From Snodgrassella alvi (GTDB lineage: Bacteria; Pseudomonadota; Gammaproteobacteria; Burkholderiales; Neisseriaceae), in assembly GCF_002777825.1 (NCBI RefSeq), contig NZ_MEIR01000060.1, forward strand, positions 1 to 64,000: a stretch of 64,000 nucleotides of DNA. Direction: 5' to 3'. A program made the position numbers and the translations under genes. Below are positions 36,066 through 45,146 of the stretch, piece after piece (the stretch's first letter is position 1; each line of letters opens with the position of its first letter). The notes beneath the pieces were generated by a model that saw nothing but the letters and a program-made list of their open reading frames with translations, did not search any database and was not told the origin of the DNA.

Positions 36066-37312
36066 TTGGCTTGACCGCATATTTCTGCCAGCACAGCCAG
36101 ACGGCGTTCGGAATTGATTACATACGGATTAGTTTCATCCCATGCATAGCCAGCCAGAATGGAACTAATCATGCGTCTGATGTCAGGATTAGTATGTTCA
36201 GCATAGATTACATCCTGAAAAGCGGTACTGTACCAGCCATTTACATAGGTTTTAAATGTGTTGATACCCACCTGTAATGCATCAGCATAATCCTGCTGCC
36301 AGTTTACTGCTTCTCCTGAAAACTGCCGGTGCAGAATATCCGCGGCCAGCTTGGCCGAATGCATGGCAATTGTCACGCCAGAAGAAAAGACCGGGTCGAG
36401 AAACTCGGAAGCATTCCCCAATAAGGCAAAACGTTGCCCATACAGACTTTTGACATTAGCAGAATAATTACGCAGGGTTCGAAATGGTACATCATTATGC
36501 CATTGTGCATTAACCAGAATACGCTTGAGCATCGGCACTTCACTAACAAATTTTTGCAAAATTGCCTCTGCACCTTCAGCGCCGTGATTATTCAGACATT
36601 CCGGTAAACCCACCACACCAATAGAAGTACGGTTATTGCTGAATGGAATAAACCAGATCCATACATCGCGTAGATCAGGATGGGTACATATCAGAATCTT
36701 ATTGCGATCAAAGGCTGTATCAGTGACGTTGTCATCGATATGAGTAAAATAAGCCATGCGCTCTGGTAATGAAGACGGCTGTTCCAGATTCAGCAATTTT
36801 GCCAGTACCCGCCCATAGCCACTGGCATCCAGTACGAATTGCGCCTGAATCTGATAAGGCATACCCTGTGCATCTGTTACCGACAGCACAGCCGCAGCCT
36901 GCTCAAATTCAATACCATTCACACTATGCTCAAAACGAACCTCTACCCCCTGCTTTTGCGCTTCACTGATAAGAATATGGTCGAAACGGGCACGCGTTAC
37001 CTGAAAAGTTGTGCCCGGACCAGATGAAAATTTATCCGTAAAATCTATAGTGGTATAGCGATCACCCCAACTGAACGCAGCACCATTCTTAAACTGGAAA
37101 CCATCCTTGACACCGGCATTCACAGCTTCCAGCATTCCTGCTTCGGCAATAAATTCCATACAGTGTGGCAGCAAGCTTTCACCAATCACAAAACGGGGAA
37201 AAACCTGCTTTTCCAATACACAAACACGATAACCCTTTTTATTCAATAAAGCACTGGCAATCGCCCCTGCCGGTCCGGCTCCAATAATCACCACATCAAA
37301 CTGATTCATCAC
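36062..37312 (-). CDS. FAD-dependent oxidoreductase (tryptophan-halogenase/geranylgeranyl-reductase-like)
   Basis: A 416-residue flavoprotein. The dinucleotide-binding motif DVVIIGAGPAGAIASALL is at the N-terminus. VIGESLLPHCMEF follows, then ASGYGRVLAKLL and the second FAD motif FALLGNASEFLDPVFSSGV. No halogenase WxWxIP motif is visible, so chlorination is unlikely; polyene or head-group oxidation/reduction is possible. It overlaps the exporter gene by 17 bp and the lipoprotein gene by 4 bp. This oxidoreductase is a usual accessory of aryl-polyene clusters with unresolved function. Confidence 0.85.
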   Translation of the reverse strand: MMNQFDVVIIGAGPAGAIASALLNKKGYRVCVLEKQVFPRFVIGESLLPHCMEFIAEAGMLEAVNAGVKDGFQFKNGAAFSWGDRYTTIDFTDKFSSGPGTTFQVTRARFDHILISEAQKQGVEVRFEHSVNGIEFEQAAAVLSVTDAQGMPYQIQAQFVLDASGYGRVLAKLLNLEQPSSLPERMAYFTHIDDNVTDTAFDRNKILICTHPDLRDVWIWFIPFSNNRTSIGVVGLPECLNNHGAEGAEAILQKFVSEVPMLKRILVNAQWHNDVPFRTLRNYSANVKSLYGQRFALLGNASEFLDPVFSSGVTIAMHSAKLAADILHRQFSGEAVNWQQDYADALQVGINTFKTYVNGWYSTAFQDVIYAEHTNPDIRRMISSILAGYAWDETNPYVINSERRLAVLAEICGQAK

Positions 37313-39659
37313 AACCCCTTGTTGATGCTCTGGGCAGTAAAGCCAGAGCCAGTATCATGCTAAAAAATACGCCAAAAGCAACACTGCGACCAAAACTGGC
37401 AATAGCCGGTGTCGCACTGAAACCAAGAATGGCAAACGAAATCATTGTGGTTGTTGCAGCTAACAACACACCGGCGAGACGTTCAGCAACAGCCATCTGT
37501 TTGATTGACACATAAATGGCATAGTCCATACCAATAGCAGTTACCAGAAACAGACCAAAAATCGCAAACAAAGATAACGACCAGCCTGCATAAGCAAATA
37601 TCACCAGACAAAACAATGAAGACAGAATAGGTACAGCCAAAAGCAGCACGCCCTTACGCCAGCCAAAAATATAAGCTAGTAACACAATAGCCAGCAGATA
37701 AGAGGCCACTTTCAGCGCGATGGCCTGATTACGCGTATGTGTAAATAACTGATTTAATGAATATAAATTATTGACAAAATAAATACCGTTATGTTCATCA
37801 GCCAGCTTTTGCAAGGCAGAAACATGGTTTACTCCTGACAAACTGACAATAGCAGCAACCTGCCCATTGGCCATTTTGCCCAAATATAAATCTTGCCAAG
37901 CAGTAGCCAGATCATTATCCAGACTCTGGGAAATAGTTTGCAGTGGCTGTTGCTGTAAACCGGACAAATAATCCAGAATATTACGCTCATCTATACCCAG
38001 TCGGATTAAATCCTGCCAGCTTTCAGTATTAGTCATTAACCGACCTACATCCTGCTGGCGTTGTTCTTGTACCCTAAGCGGCGTAATCCACTGATCCAGA
38101 GACTGAAAACCAGATAATTGCTTTTGTGCAATCTGGGTCTGTAACGATTGTCCCAGAACATGACTTTTGGCTAACAGTTCATCGTCATTATCTGCCTGTA
38201 GCACAAAATATTGTCCCGACGGCATAGTTTGGGTAAGTACACCAATTTTCTGTGCCTGTGCCATCCATTCTGGCGACAGATTCACCCACTGACGGATATC
38301 ATCATGGGTATCCAACCGCAACAGACCACCGGCCAGCAACAATAACACCAACAATGGCGGCCATTTTTTCTGTATTATTATCTCACGACAACTGATTATC
38401 ATACTGCCCAGAGTAAGCATGACATACAAAGCCCGAGGATGAATACGTGCCTGAGTAGTGTTAAAAAGTACAGGTAAACACAGCAAACTGAATAGAAATG
38501 CGCTAATCAGCGCAGCAGCAGAAAATATCGCCGTTTGTTGCAATATCGGCAGTGGCGTAATCAGTAAAGCTGCATATCCCAGTAATGTAATAATCAGACT
38601 CAACAAAAAAGCTTTACTGGCCATATGTAGAGCTTGCCAACGCTGCCATTGTTGCTGAATCACACCGCTGGCCAGCCAGTGCAGAGGGAAATCCAGTAAT
38701 ACACCCATCAGACTGGTTCCGACTACCAATGTCAAAATATGAATATGTCCGAATAAGGTCACAGTTGCCGCAATGCCAAACAAAATACCCACAGCCAGAG
38801 GTAGCAATAAATACAAAATACGCAGACTACGGAAAAGTAACAACAACAACAGAAAAGTCAAACCCATGCCCAGCATACTCATATACTGGCTTTCCCGTTC
38901 ACCGGTGGCTTTATTTTCTGCAGCAAATATAGCGCCACCTGCCATCAGCACCTGCACATTTTGCTGTACTAAAGAAGCCTGCGTATCATGAATCAAAGTA
39001 AGCAGGCCATCAGGTATATTAATCAGACCGGCTTTTTCCGGTAAACGCGCCCGTAACAAAATCCATGTTGTAGTACCATCATCAATATTCAGCCAGCCAG
39101 TCTGGACATTATAAAAAACTGGCCCATCCTGACTGGCCTGATGCATGATGATGTTGCCCAGCCCCAGCCAGTCCTGTTCAATAGGCAATACACTACGTTC
39201 AGCAAAAGGATTAACCAAAGCCTGTGCCTGTCTGGTAAAAGCTTCTCTGGGCTGATTCATGATATTGCGCCAGCTGTCTTCTGATATCACTGCCAGACGC
39301 AGGCGCTGCATATTGGCCTGCAATGCCGTCACATCGGGCTCAATTTTGCCAGTAACAGACTCAAATATACCAGTGTCATTCCATTTTTTCTGAAGTGTCT
39401 GTGCCGCTGCCATTGCTTTATCAGGCGAATCACTGCCCACTAATAGCACAATGTCACGGTTCATGCGCTGATTCATGCGCATTTTAGCTAGCTGCTGTGC
39501 CTGTATGTTTTGCCCATCTGCCGGTAACAAGCTGGTTAAATCAGTGTCCAGACGATTCCGTTGTAACCAACTGCACAATAATGCAGCTGCTACGCAAACA
39601 ATCAGCAGCAAATATAGCCATGCCCATATGCGTTTACGGTAAAACGGCATTTTGTTCAA
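37296..39659 (-). CDS. MMPL/RND-family exporter of the aryl-polyene cluster
   Basis: A 787-residue inner-membrane protein. One N-terminal helix is followed by a large periplasmic loop (~35-240), a bundle of helices (~245-430), a second loop (~455-620) and a final helix bundle (~630-780). This is the 2x6 transmembrane layout of RND/MMPL transporters. Segments such as VGTSLMGVLLDFPLHWLAS and FLVTAIGMDYAIYVSIKQ are the conserved TM4/TM10 blocks. It is likely to move the aryl-polyene lipid across or out of the inner membrane. It overlaps the LolA-like gene by 26 bp. Confidence 0.9.
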   Translation of the reverse strand: MNKMPFYRKRIWAWLYLLLIVCVAAALLCSWLQRNRLDTDLTSLLPADGQNIQAQQLAKMRMNQRMNRDIVLLVGSDSPDKAMAAAQTLQKKWNDTGIFESVTGKIEPDVTALQANMQRLRLAVISEDSWRNIMNQPREAFTRQAQALVNPFAERSVLPIEQDWLGLGNIIMHQASQDGPVFYNVQTGWLNIDDGTTTWILLRARLPEKAGLINIPDGLLTLIHDTQASLVQQNVQVLMAGGAIFAAENKATGERESQYMSMLGMGLTFLLLLLLFRSLRILYLLLPLAVGILFGIAATVTLFGHIHILTLVVGTSLMGVLLDFPLHWLASGVIQQQWQRWQALHMASKAFLLSLIITLLGYAALLITPLPILQQTAIFSAAALISAFLFSLLCLPVLFNTTQARIHPRALYVMLTLGSMIISCREIIIQKKWPPLLVLLLLAGGLLRLDTHDDIRQWVNLSPEWMAQAQKIGVLTQTMPSGQYFVLQADNDDELLAKSHVLGQSLQTQIAQKQLSGFQSLDQWITPLRVQEQRQQDVGRLMTNTESWQDLIRLGIDERNILDYLSGLQQQPLQTISQSLDNDLATAWQDLYLGKMANGQVAAIVSLSGVNHVSALQKLADEHNGIYFVNNLYSLNQLFTHTRNQAIALKVASYLLAIVLLAYIFGWRKGVLLLAVPILSSLFCLVIFAYAGWSLSLFAIFGLFLVTAIGMDYAIYVSIKQMAVAERLAGVLLAATTTMISFAILGFSATPAIASFGRSVAFGVFFSMILALALLPRASTRGCDESV

Positions 39660-40236
39660 ACTTGCTCAGAGTTGCATTCACCTTCAGGGCAGAAAATGTA
39701 ATCTCTGTACGATCGCCCTGCACTTCAGACAGCGTGATTTTTTTTACAACACCATCACCCAAAATATCGATGCTGGTAAAAATCTGTTTTATCAATACAC
39801 TTTTCGGTTGTAAATGCAATTGCCAGTTCTGCGCAGTACCTTCTAATTGCAGGGTAAACTGGCTTTGTAAACCACCCGTTTGCCCGGCAAGCAGATCCAG
39901 AAACAGCTTCACCTGATTTTTTTGCGCACTGGCCGACTGCTTGCCGGCTATCCATTGATTATTCGCAGTGAGCTGCTCAATACCAGATTTACGCACCCGC
40001 ATAGTATCGGCAAAAGGTTTTTTCATCTGCCATAACAAACCGGCTTTTGGAACCAGCACAAATTGTCCCTGCGCTACAATCGGCTTGCCGGTACCGCGCA
40101 GATAACGTTGCTGGGTGAAATCGCCCTTAATACTTTGCGGTTGTTGCAACTGATTTTGCAAATCAGTTAAATCAAATGCCCATAAAATACCGCTTAGCAG
40201 CCAGCACCAACACACCAATAAACATTTTTTCAACAT
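39634..40236 (-). CDS. LolA-like periplasmic carrier protein
   Basis: A protein of about 200 residues with a signal peptide (LLVCWCWLLSGILWA|FDL). The LolA fold is recognisable from DLQNQLQQPQSIKGDFTQQR, PLLWQM-type aromatic core residues (AGLLWQMKKPF) and late LSEVQGDRTEITFSALKVN. ATG 40236 is chosen because AGGGG lies 9-13 nt upstream; the frame extends to 40272 without an RBS. It probably carries the lipidated polyene between the membranes. Dedicated LolA paralogues are standard in aryl-polyene clusters and differ from the housekeeping lolA. Confidence 0.85.
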   Translation of the reverse strand: MLKKCLLVCWCWLLSGILWAFDLTDLQNQLQQPQSIKGDFTQQRYLRGTGKPIVAQGQFVLVPKAGLLWQMKKPFADTMRVRKSGIEQLTANNQWIAGKQSASAQKNQVKLFLDLLAGQTGGLQSQFTLQLEGTAQNWQLHLQPKSVLIKQIFTSIDILGDGVVKKITLSEVQGDRTEITFSALKVNATLSKFEQNAVLP

Positions 40237-40237
40237 A

Positions 40238-40687
40238 TTAAATTTCCCCTTCCAAACCATTCTGCATAGCATGTCTGACTGCCTGTAACCAGCTATCCGG
40301 TGTCTGAAACTGGGTTTCCCGCGTGACCATACACACGGCCACTTGCATACTGGAAGCTTTGGTCAGTTTTTCACCGCTGATACAATCACTGATCACATAA
40401 TCAAATTTCAGGCAGCTTTCATATTCTTTTAAAATAACTTCAATGCGGATTTTTTGTCCGAAAATAGCTGGCCGTACATACTTTAGCTGCAATTGCACAA
40501 TCGGCCAGCCATAACCATTGGCTTTCATGACATTATAATCATAGCCGATAGCACTTAAAAAAGCGCAGCGCGCCACTTCCAGATATTTGACGTAGTGTCC
40601 ATGCCAGACAATATCCATTGAATCAACATCAAAGAAAGGTACTTTCAGCACCGTACTGTGACGCAACTGCTTATGCTGTCCTGTCAT
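40238..40687 (-). CDS. Acyl-CoA/ACP thioesterase (4-hydroxybenzoyl-CoA thioesterase-like)
   Basis: A 149-residue hotdog thioesterase with the catalytic motif FFDVDSMDIVWHGHYVKYLEVAR (Asp plus the WHGHY segment), ending QTPDSWLQAVR. Homologues in aryl-polyene clusters (ApeK-like) can release or edit the ACP-bound chain. It overlaps the acyltransferase upstream by 17 bp, and the LolA-like gene starts 2 bp beyond its stop. Confidence 0.87.
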   Translation of the reverse strand: MTGQHKQLRHSTVLKVPFFDVDSMDIVWHGHYVKYLEVARCAFLSAIGYDYNVMKANGYGWPIVQLQLKYVRPAIFGQKIRIEVILKEYESCLKFDYVISDCISGEKLTKASSMQVAVCMVTRETQFQTPDSWLQAVRHAMQNGLEGEI

Positions 40688-41621
40688 CCTGATTCCAAAA
40701 ATCGAAAAAATTAAACCACTGTCTTGGCGCCTTCATGCAATAAGCACCCAACAATTGCGCATACTGTCTGACATACCGCTCAATACACTGTTCCCGATGC
40801 TGCCGTTGCCAGCTAACACTGGCAGCAAAACGCTGTAAGTACAAATGGTATTTACCCTGCTGCCTGATACAAAACAGCGTATTAACTGGAACTTTCAACA
40901 ATCCTGCCAATAACCAAGGTCCCTGCGGCCAGCGTGCCATCTGCTGCAAAAACGGTACGGCCACAGTTTTTTCACCGCGTACCGGTACCCGGTCAGCAGC
41001 AATAGCCAGCCACTCACCACGCTGCACGCGCTCATTTAACTCCATCATCATTTTTGCATCCAGCGATGTCACCTGAATCAGACGAATCCGACAAGCGCCG
41101 GCATCTTGTAATGCCTGATTGAATTTCACTGCATGACCGCTGTGAATCAATACATTTAGCACCAGATTCTGGTGCTTTCTGACCAGAGCACGGCAAATTT
41201 CCGTATTCCCCAGATGCGAACAAACAAATATCTGCCCAGTCGTCCCTGCAACCAGCTGTTCAATATCCTGAGAAAGATTATCTGAGTCATGAATAATTAA
41301 GTCTTCATAACTGATACGCCCCTGCCAGACTGCAAAGCGATCTACAATAGCCTGAGCAAAAGCATAAAATTGCCGGAAAACCGAACCTTTTCTGGCTAAA
41401 ACCGGTGCCTGTTCAGCACAGCTTTGTGCGAGTAAATGCTGATAGCGAGCCACATTACGGCGTGCCGCCGCCGCAGTCAGATAAAAATACGCTACTACCA
41501 GACAAACTATCGGCGACAAAACCCAGTGCGGACAGTACTTAACCAGATAGCGAGTCAGCAACAAGGCCATATTACTGCCACGTTCCTGCTGGTTTGCCCA
41601 ATGACGACTGGATTTAGTCAT
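40671..41621 (-). CDS. LpxL/HtrB-like lysophospholipid acyltransferase of the aryl-polyene cluster
   Basis: An inner-membrane acyltransferase of about 316 residues. It has an N-terminal hydrophobic segment, then FVCSHLGNTEICRAL (HxxxxE active site of the LpxL/HtrB family) and DRVPVRGEKTVAVPFLQQMA. ATG 41621 overlaps the glycosyltransferase stop as ATGACTAA and is preferred over the long frame to 41693. In some aryl-polyene clusters the glycosyltransferase and acyltransferase are one protein; here they are two overlapping genes. It likely adds an acyl chain to the polyene head group to anchor it in the outer membrane. Confidence 0.86.
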   Translation of the reverse strand: MTKSSRHWANQQERGSNMALLLTRYLVKYCPHWVLSPIVCLVVAYFYLTAAAARRNVARYQHLLAQSCAEQAPVLARKGSVFRQFYAFAQAIVDRFAVWQGRISYEDLIIHDSDNLSQDIEQLVAGTTGQIFVCSHLGNTEICRALVRKHQNLVLNVLIHSGHAVKFNQALQDAGACRIRLIQVTSLDAKMMMELNERVQRGEWLAIAADRVPVRGEKTVAVPFLQQMARWPQGPWLLAGLLKVPVNTLFCIRQQGKYHLYLQRFAASVSWQRQHREQCIERYVRQYAQLLGAYCMKAPRQWFNFFDFWNQDDRTA

Positions 41622-42354
41622 GTATTTTCCTTTGCCAGCGGCGCCACAACAGGCCGGGTGCATGCCATAACATACTGAAAAATAAACGCGCATGCATTCT
41701 GGAAATCAGGATATTGTCTTGCCAGACACGAAAATGTGAAACGCCGTCAGATGCATAAGTCACCGGCGTATCAATCCAGACAAAAACACAGCCGCGCCGA
41801 TGCAGGTGTACCAGAATCTCAGCATCAAAATCCATGTAATTACCAATATATTCACTGTTAATCACATCAACAGTCGGCGCAAGTGGATAAATACGGAATC
41901 CGCACATACCATCCTTGATATCCAGCGATAGAGTATTCACTGCTAACCAGAAATTAGTAATCTTGCGTCCATAAAGCCGTGCTTTGGGTGTGTCCGTACC
42001 ATATACCGGCTGGCCACAAATTACAGCCTGCGGCTGTGTCATGGCTGCTGCCACCAGTTTTTGTGTATCTGCCAGACAATGCTGCGCATCTGCATCTACC
42101 TGCAATACATGGGTATAGCCATGCAGGACAGCATACTTTATCCCGTCCTTTACCGCTGCACCCTTGCCTCCATTATGGACACGATATATCACCTCAATAT
42201 CAGGCTGTGACAATTGTTGTAGTGCCGTTATCGCTGAATCATCAGAACCATCATCCACAATCAGGCAGTCTATCCCGAAAGCCTGCATTGCCTGTGCCAC
42301 CTTACCTACAGTATGCACATGGTTGTAATGCGGAATCACTGCCAGCAATTTCAT
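41614..42354 (-). CDS. Family 2 glycosyltransferase of the aryl-polyene cluster
   Basis: A 246-residue GT-A enzyme. It begins LLAVIPHYNHVHTVG, with nucleotide-sugar motifs IVDDGSDDSA and QVDADAQH and the HNGGKGAAVKDGI segment. It resembles dolichyl-phosphate-sugar synthase-type GT2 proteins. The C-terminus ends near a hydrophobic stretch that may associate with the membrane. It overlaps the ligase gene by 4 bp and the acyltransferase by 8 bp. It probably attaches the sugar that links the polyene to its lipid anchor. Confidence 0.88.
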   Translation of the reverse strand: MKLLAVIPHYNHVHTVGKVAQAMQAFGIDCLIVDDGSDDSAITALQQLSQPDIEVIYRVHNGGKGAAVKDGIKYAVLHGYTHVLQVDADAQHCLADTQKLVAAAMTQPQAVICGQPVYGTDTPKARLYGRKITNFWLAVNTLSLDIKDGMCGFRIYPLAPTVDVINSEYIGNYMDFDAEILVHLHRRGCVFVWIDTPVTYASDGVSHFRVWQDNILISRMHARLFFSMLWHAPGLLWRRWQRKIHD

Positions 42355-44054
42355 AACGCATTACTCTCGCTATTGGGAATCACCAGCCGGCCAGAAGTAA
42401 TTTTTTTATTATGCATTGTGCACTGAAAAGATATTTTCCGGCGCACACAATCACGTTTAAACACCATTTCCACCACATCTGCAGGCCGCAGAAAATGCTG
42501 GAATTTTAGATTTTCCATCTGTAATGGCATATGGACTAACCATGAACACTGTTGCAGCAACTCTATAATCCATTTAATCTGGATTACACCCGGTACCAGA
42601 TGAAATACATCGAAATGGCCTCTGAAATACACGAGATCAAGCGGAACCTGTATGCGTAGCCAGTATTCATTAGCTGAAATAAATTTACTTTCCAAAACGA
42701 TGGGTTGAGTAACAGGCTGTAAAATAGCCTGCTGTACATCAGCCGGATTCAGCTTACTTTGAGCATTGCGAGGTAAAGCAGTTGTAAATCGCCAGTGGCG
42801 AGGCAGTGCAATTCTTTCCTGACTTCCAGCCAGACATTCTTTCAACTCAAGGATCAGCTGTTTGCGCCCCTGCTCACGCCATGCCTGAATACCGGCATCA
42901 TTCAAAGCCACCCACGCGGCCAAATGACTGCCCTCAGGATGCTTCAAAATGTGAATATCAGCCACCCACTCATGTGCCATGAGCTTATTTTCCAGTTGCA
43001 TAAGGGAAATGCGCTTATCAGCCAGCTTAATGATACGATCCAGCCGTCCCAATAGTTCGAAACCATTTTCATATACGACTATTGCATCAGCCAGAGTCTG
43101 CTCCGTCGTACAGCGCGGTGACTGAATAGCCAAACCAGTTTCATCAACTCTATGTCTGACATCCTGAAAGAACTGCCAGTAAGGGTGATCACTTCGATAG
43201 GCTATTGCCCCTGTTTCTGTACTGCCGTAAATTTCCACCACATTGGGACAGATATGCTCAAGTAGAAAAGCCTTACTGGTTTGTGCCAGCACCCCGCCAG
43301 CAGAAATAACTGCAACAACATGTCCCTGAGCCAAAGACACATCATGGGACAACCGCAAGGTATGCAGCAAAGTTGGACTACTAATCCAAATAACATTTCT
43401 GAAAGTCTGACTGGTTACCAGCAATACTTCAGGAAAAAGCAAACGCTGCCGGTAAATAGGCAAGCCCAGATACAGGCTGAGCATAATACGAAAGCACAAG
43501 CCATACATGTGCTGCACACTGACACTGCCCAGCACAACCGGCCGATCTTTAAGCATTGAGTCCGGTAGCATTGTGGCCAATATCTGTGCTTCAAGACATA
43601 ACCCGTGCCAATCCTTATTAATCTGTTTAGCCGCACCAGTAGAGCCAGACGTTTGCAGGACAACAGCAATATTATTTACACAATTACAATCTGCTACTGC
43701 ATAGCCAAGTGCAGCCCACTCAGATACTGGCAGTGCGGGTATGGCAAGCTTATTAGTAATCTCATCAGCCAGATAAATATCTACAGTCTGTTCCAGCCAG
43801 TGGCAGTTGTCATCAGATAAACTAGCTGGCAGATAAACATCAACACCAGCCTGCACACAGGCCAGCAAAGCAATAGCAAAATTAGCCGCATCATCAAAAT
43901 ACAAGCCAGCATGCCTCACTGACTTGTCGGATAGATACAGACTTAATGCAGCTATTTGTTGCATAGCCTGCTGCCAGCTCAGATTATCTGCGCCAGTAGC
44001 AAATAAATCCTTACTGTGGATACGTTCAGTCCAGAATTGCTCTGCCATCATCAT
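42351..44054 (-). CDS. AMP-dependent ligase fused to hotdog dehydratase (ApeH-ApeI-like)
   Basis: A protein of about 567 residues. Residues ~1-430 are an acyl-adenylating domain: VVLQTSGSTGAAKQINKDW (P-loop-like), EIYGSTETGAIAYR and ELLGRLDRIIKLADKRI. It probably activates the aryl starter acid and loads an ACP. Residues ~460-565 are a hotdog domain with YFRGHFDVFHLVPGVIQIKW, the FabA/FabZ-like active-site helix (ApeI-type). Three ATGs (44054, 44051, 44048) follow the membrane-protein stop by two bases. The longer frame to 44219 has no support. In some clusters these two functions are separate genes. Confidence 0.88.
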   Translation of the reverse strand: MMMAEQFWTERIHSKDLFATGADNLSWQQAMQQIAALSLYLSDKSVRHAGLYFDDAANFAIALLACVQAGVDVYLPASLSDDNCHWLEQTVDIYLADEITNKLAIPALPVSEWAALGYAVADCNCVNNIAVVLQTSGSTGAAKQINKDWHGLCLEAQILATMLPDSMLKDRPVVLGSVSVQHMYGLCFRIMLSLYLGLPIYRQRLLFPEVLLVTSQTFRNVIWISSPTLLHTLRLSHDVSLAQGHVVAVISAGGVLAQTSKAFLLEHICPNVVEIYGSTETGAIAYRSDHPYWQFFQDVRHRVDETGLAIQSPRCTTEQTLADAIVVYENGFELLGRLDRIIKLADKRISLMQLENKLMAHEWVADIHILKHPEGSHLAAWVALNDAGIQAWREQGRKQLILELKECLAGSQERIALPRHWRFTTALPRNAQSKLNPADVQQAILQPVTQPIVLESKFISANEYWLRIQVPLDLVYFRGHFDVFHLVPGVIQIKWIIELLQQCSWLVHMPLQMENLKFQHFLRPADVVEMVFKRDCVRRKISFQCTMHNKKITSGRLVIPNSESNAL

Positions 44055-44056
44055 AT

Positions 44057-44605
44057 TTACATTTTTAATCTTAGCCGCCGGTACAGAAATTCTCCGCCAA
44101 ACAGTATTCCCATCAGCAGATAAGAAATCATACCGGTATAAACAGTCCAAGCGTACCAGTACTTGCCCAGAATCAAGCCTGTAGTAAGCAGAATGTTCAT
44201 ACAGAAAAAACCACACCAAATCTGGGTAACCCGCCTCGTATAATGTACTCCGGTCTCAGGCAAGTCTGGATGTTGTAAACAGGCAAGGCGTTCAATGATT
44301 GATTGCCTGCTGAACAAACTGGCACCAAACACCAGCAGCATCAACATATTCATCATCACCGGATACCAGTACATGGCAGTAGCAGAATGCCACCAAGCCA
44401 GCAGCACAAACAGAAGCATAACCGCACACGAAAATATCTTCTGTAATGGCTTTTTATTAAACCAAGCCCGTAACAACCAGATAATAGCCATCAGCACAGC
44501 AACCGGAATAGCTCCCGTATATTTCTGGCCAAAATACCAGATAAACGGATACAGAATACTAACCAGCACAAGTACTGCATTGATAGCCGTATATAGCTTA
44601 GGCAT
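44057..44605 (-). CDS. Conserved inner-membrane protein of the aryl-polyene cluster (COG4648-like)
   Basis: A 182-residue protein with five or six hydrophobic segments (INAVLVLVSILYPFIWYFG; VLMAIIWLLRAWF; FSCAVMLLFVLLAW; YPVMMNMLMLLVFG; and near the C-terminus). A conserved CLQHPDLPETGVHYTRRVTQ loop lies in between. Such a protein regularly lies between the ACP and ligase genes in aryl-polyene clusters. The function is unknown. It overlaps the ACP gene by 8 bp. Confidence 0.82.
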   Translation of the reverse strand: MPKLYTAINAVLVLVSILYPFIWYFGQKYTGAIPVAVLMAIIWLLRAWFNKKPLQKIFSCAVMLLFVLLAWWHSATAMYWYPVMMNMLMLLVFGASLFSRQSIIERLACLQHPDLPETGVHYTRRVTQIWCGFFCMNILLTTGLILGKYWYAWTVYTGMISYLLMGILFGGEFLYRRLRLKM

Positions 44606-44855
44606 TGTCTGCCTGTCTGGCCTTATTCATGACAGCCTGAATCACATCAGCTACCGTACGCACGCTGCGGAAATCTTCTGCTTGTAATTTGTGCCCGGTC
44701 TGGCGTTTGATGTAATCAATCAAATCAATGGCATCAATGCTGTCAATCTCTAAATCCGTGAATAAATCAGCTTCAGGCTTAATTCGCTCTGGTGCAATTT
44801 CAAACAGATTTTCCAATGCGTTTGCCAGAATGGCATAAATTTCCTGTTCAGTCAT
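44598..44855 (-). CDS. Acyl carrier protein 2 of the aryl-polyene cluster
   Basis: An 85-residue ACP with the phosphopantetheine Ser in DLEIDSIDAIDLIDYIKRQ and an acidic four-helix pattern. It carries the growing polyene or the aryl starter. It is one of two adjacent ACPs, separated by 33 bp. Confidence 0.93.
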   Translation of the reverse strand: MTEQEIYAILANALENLFEIAPERIKPEADLFTDLEIDSIDAIDLIDYIKRQTGHKLQAEDFRSVRTVADVIQAVMNKARQADNA

Positions 44856-44888
44856 ATGCCGGTTTTCCCTTTAAATAAAAACAGGTTA

Positions 44889-45146
44889 TCAGTGTTTACT
44901 TTGAATATAGCTGGCTAATGAATTGACACTGAAAAAATGCTCACGCAGCTTACTGCTGTCGTTTTCCATTTGCAGTCCAAAATTTTTCTGGATCGCCAGT
45001 CCTAATTCAAGAGCATCTACAGAATCCAGCCCGAGGCCGTCATCACCAAATAAAGCCATATCATCACCGATATCATCTACCGTGATGTCTTCCAGCCCCA
45101 AACTATCAATAATCAACTCTTTAATCTGAATAACTAAATCACTCAT
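44889..45146 (-). CDS. Acyl carrier protein 1 of the aryl-polyene cluster
   Basis: An 85-residue ACP with the attachment site GDDGLGLDSVDALELGLAIQ. It is more typical of fatty-acid/polyketide ACPs than its neighbour. The start abuts the acyltransferase stop directly (45147). Two ACPs with different roles are a hallmark of aryl-polyene systems. Confidence 0.93.
   Translation of the reverse strand: MSDLVIQIKELIIDSLGLEDITVDDIGDDMALFGDDGLGLDSVDALELGLAIQKNFGLQMENDSSKLREHFFSVNSLASYIQSKH

Noticed and set aside
36062-37312. A true halogenase for the flavoprotein of the polyene cluster
   Set aside because: The FAD motifs fit the family, but the WxWxIP halogenase signature is not seen.
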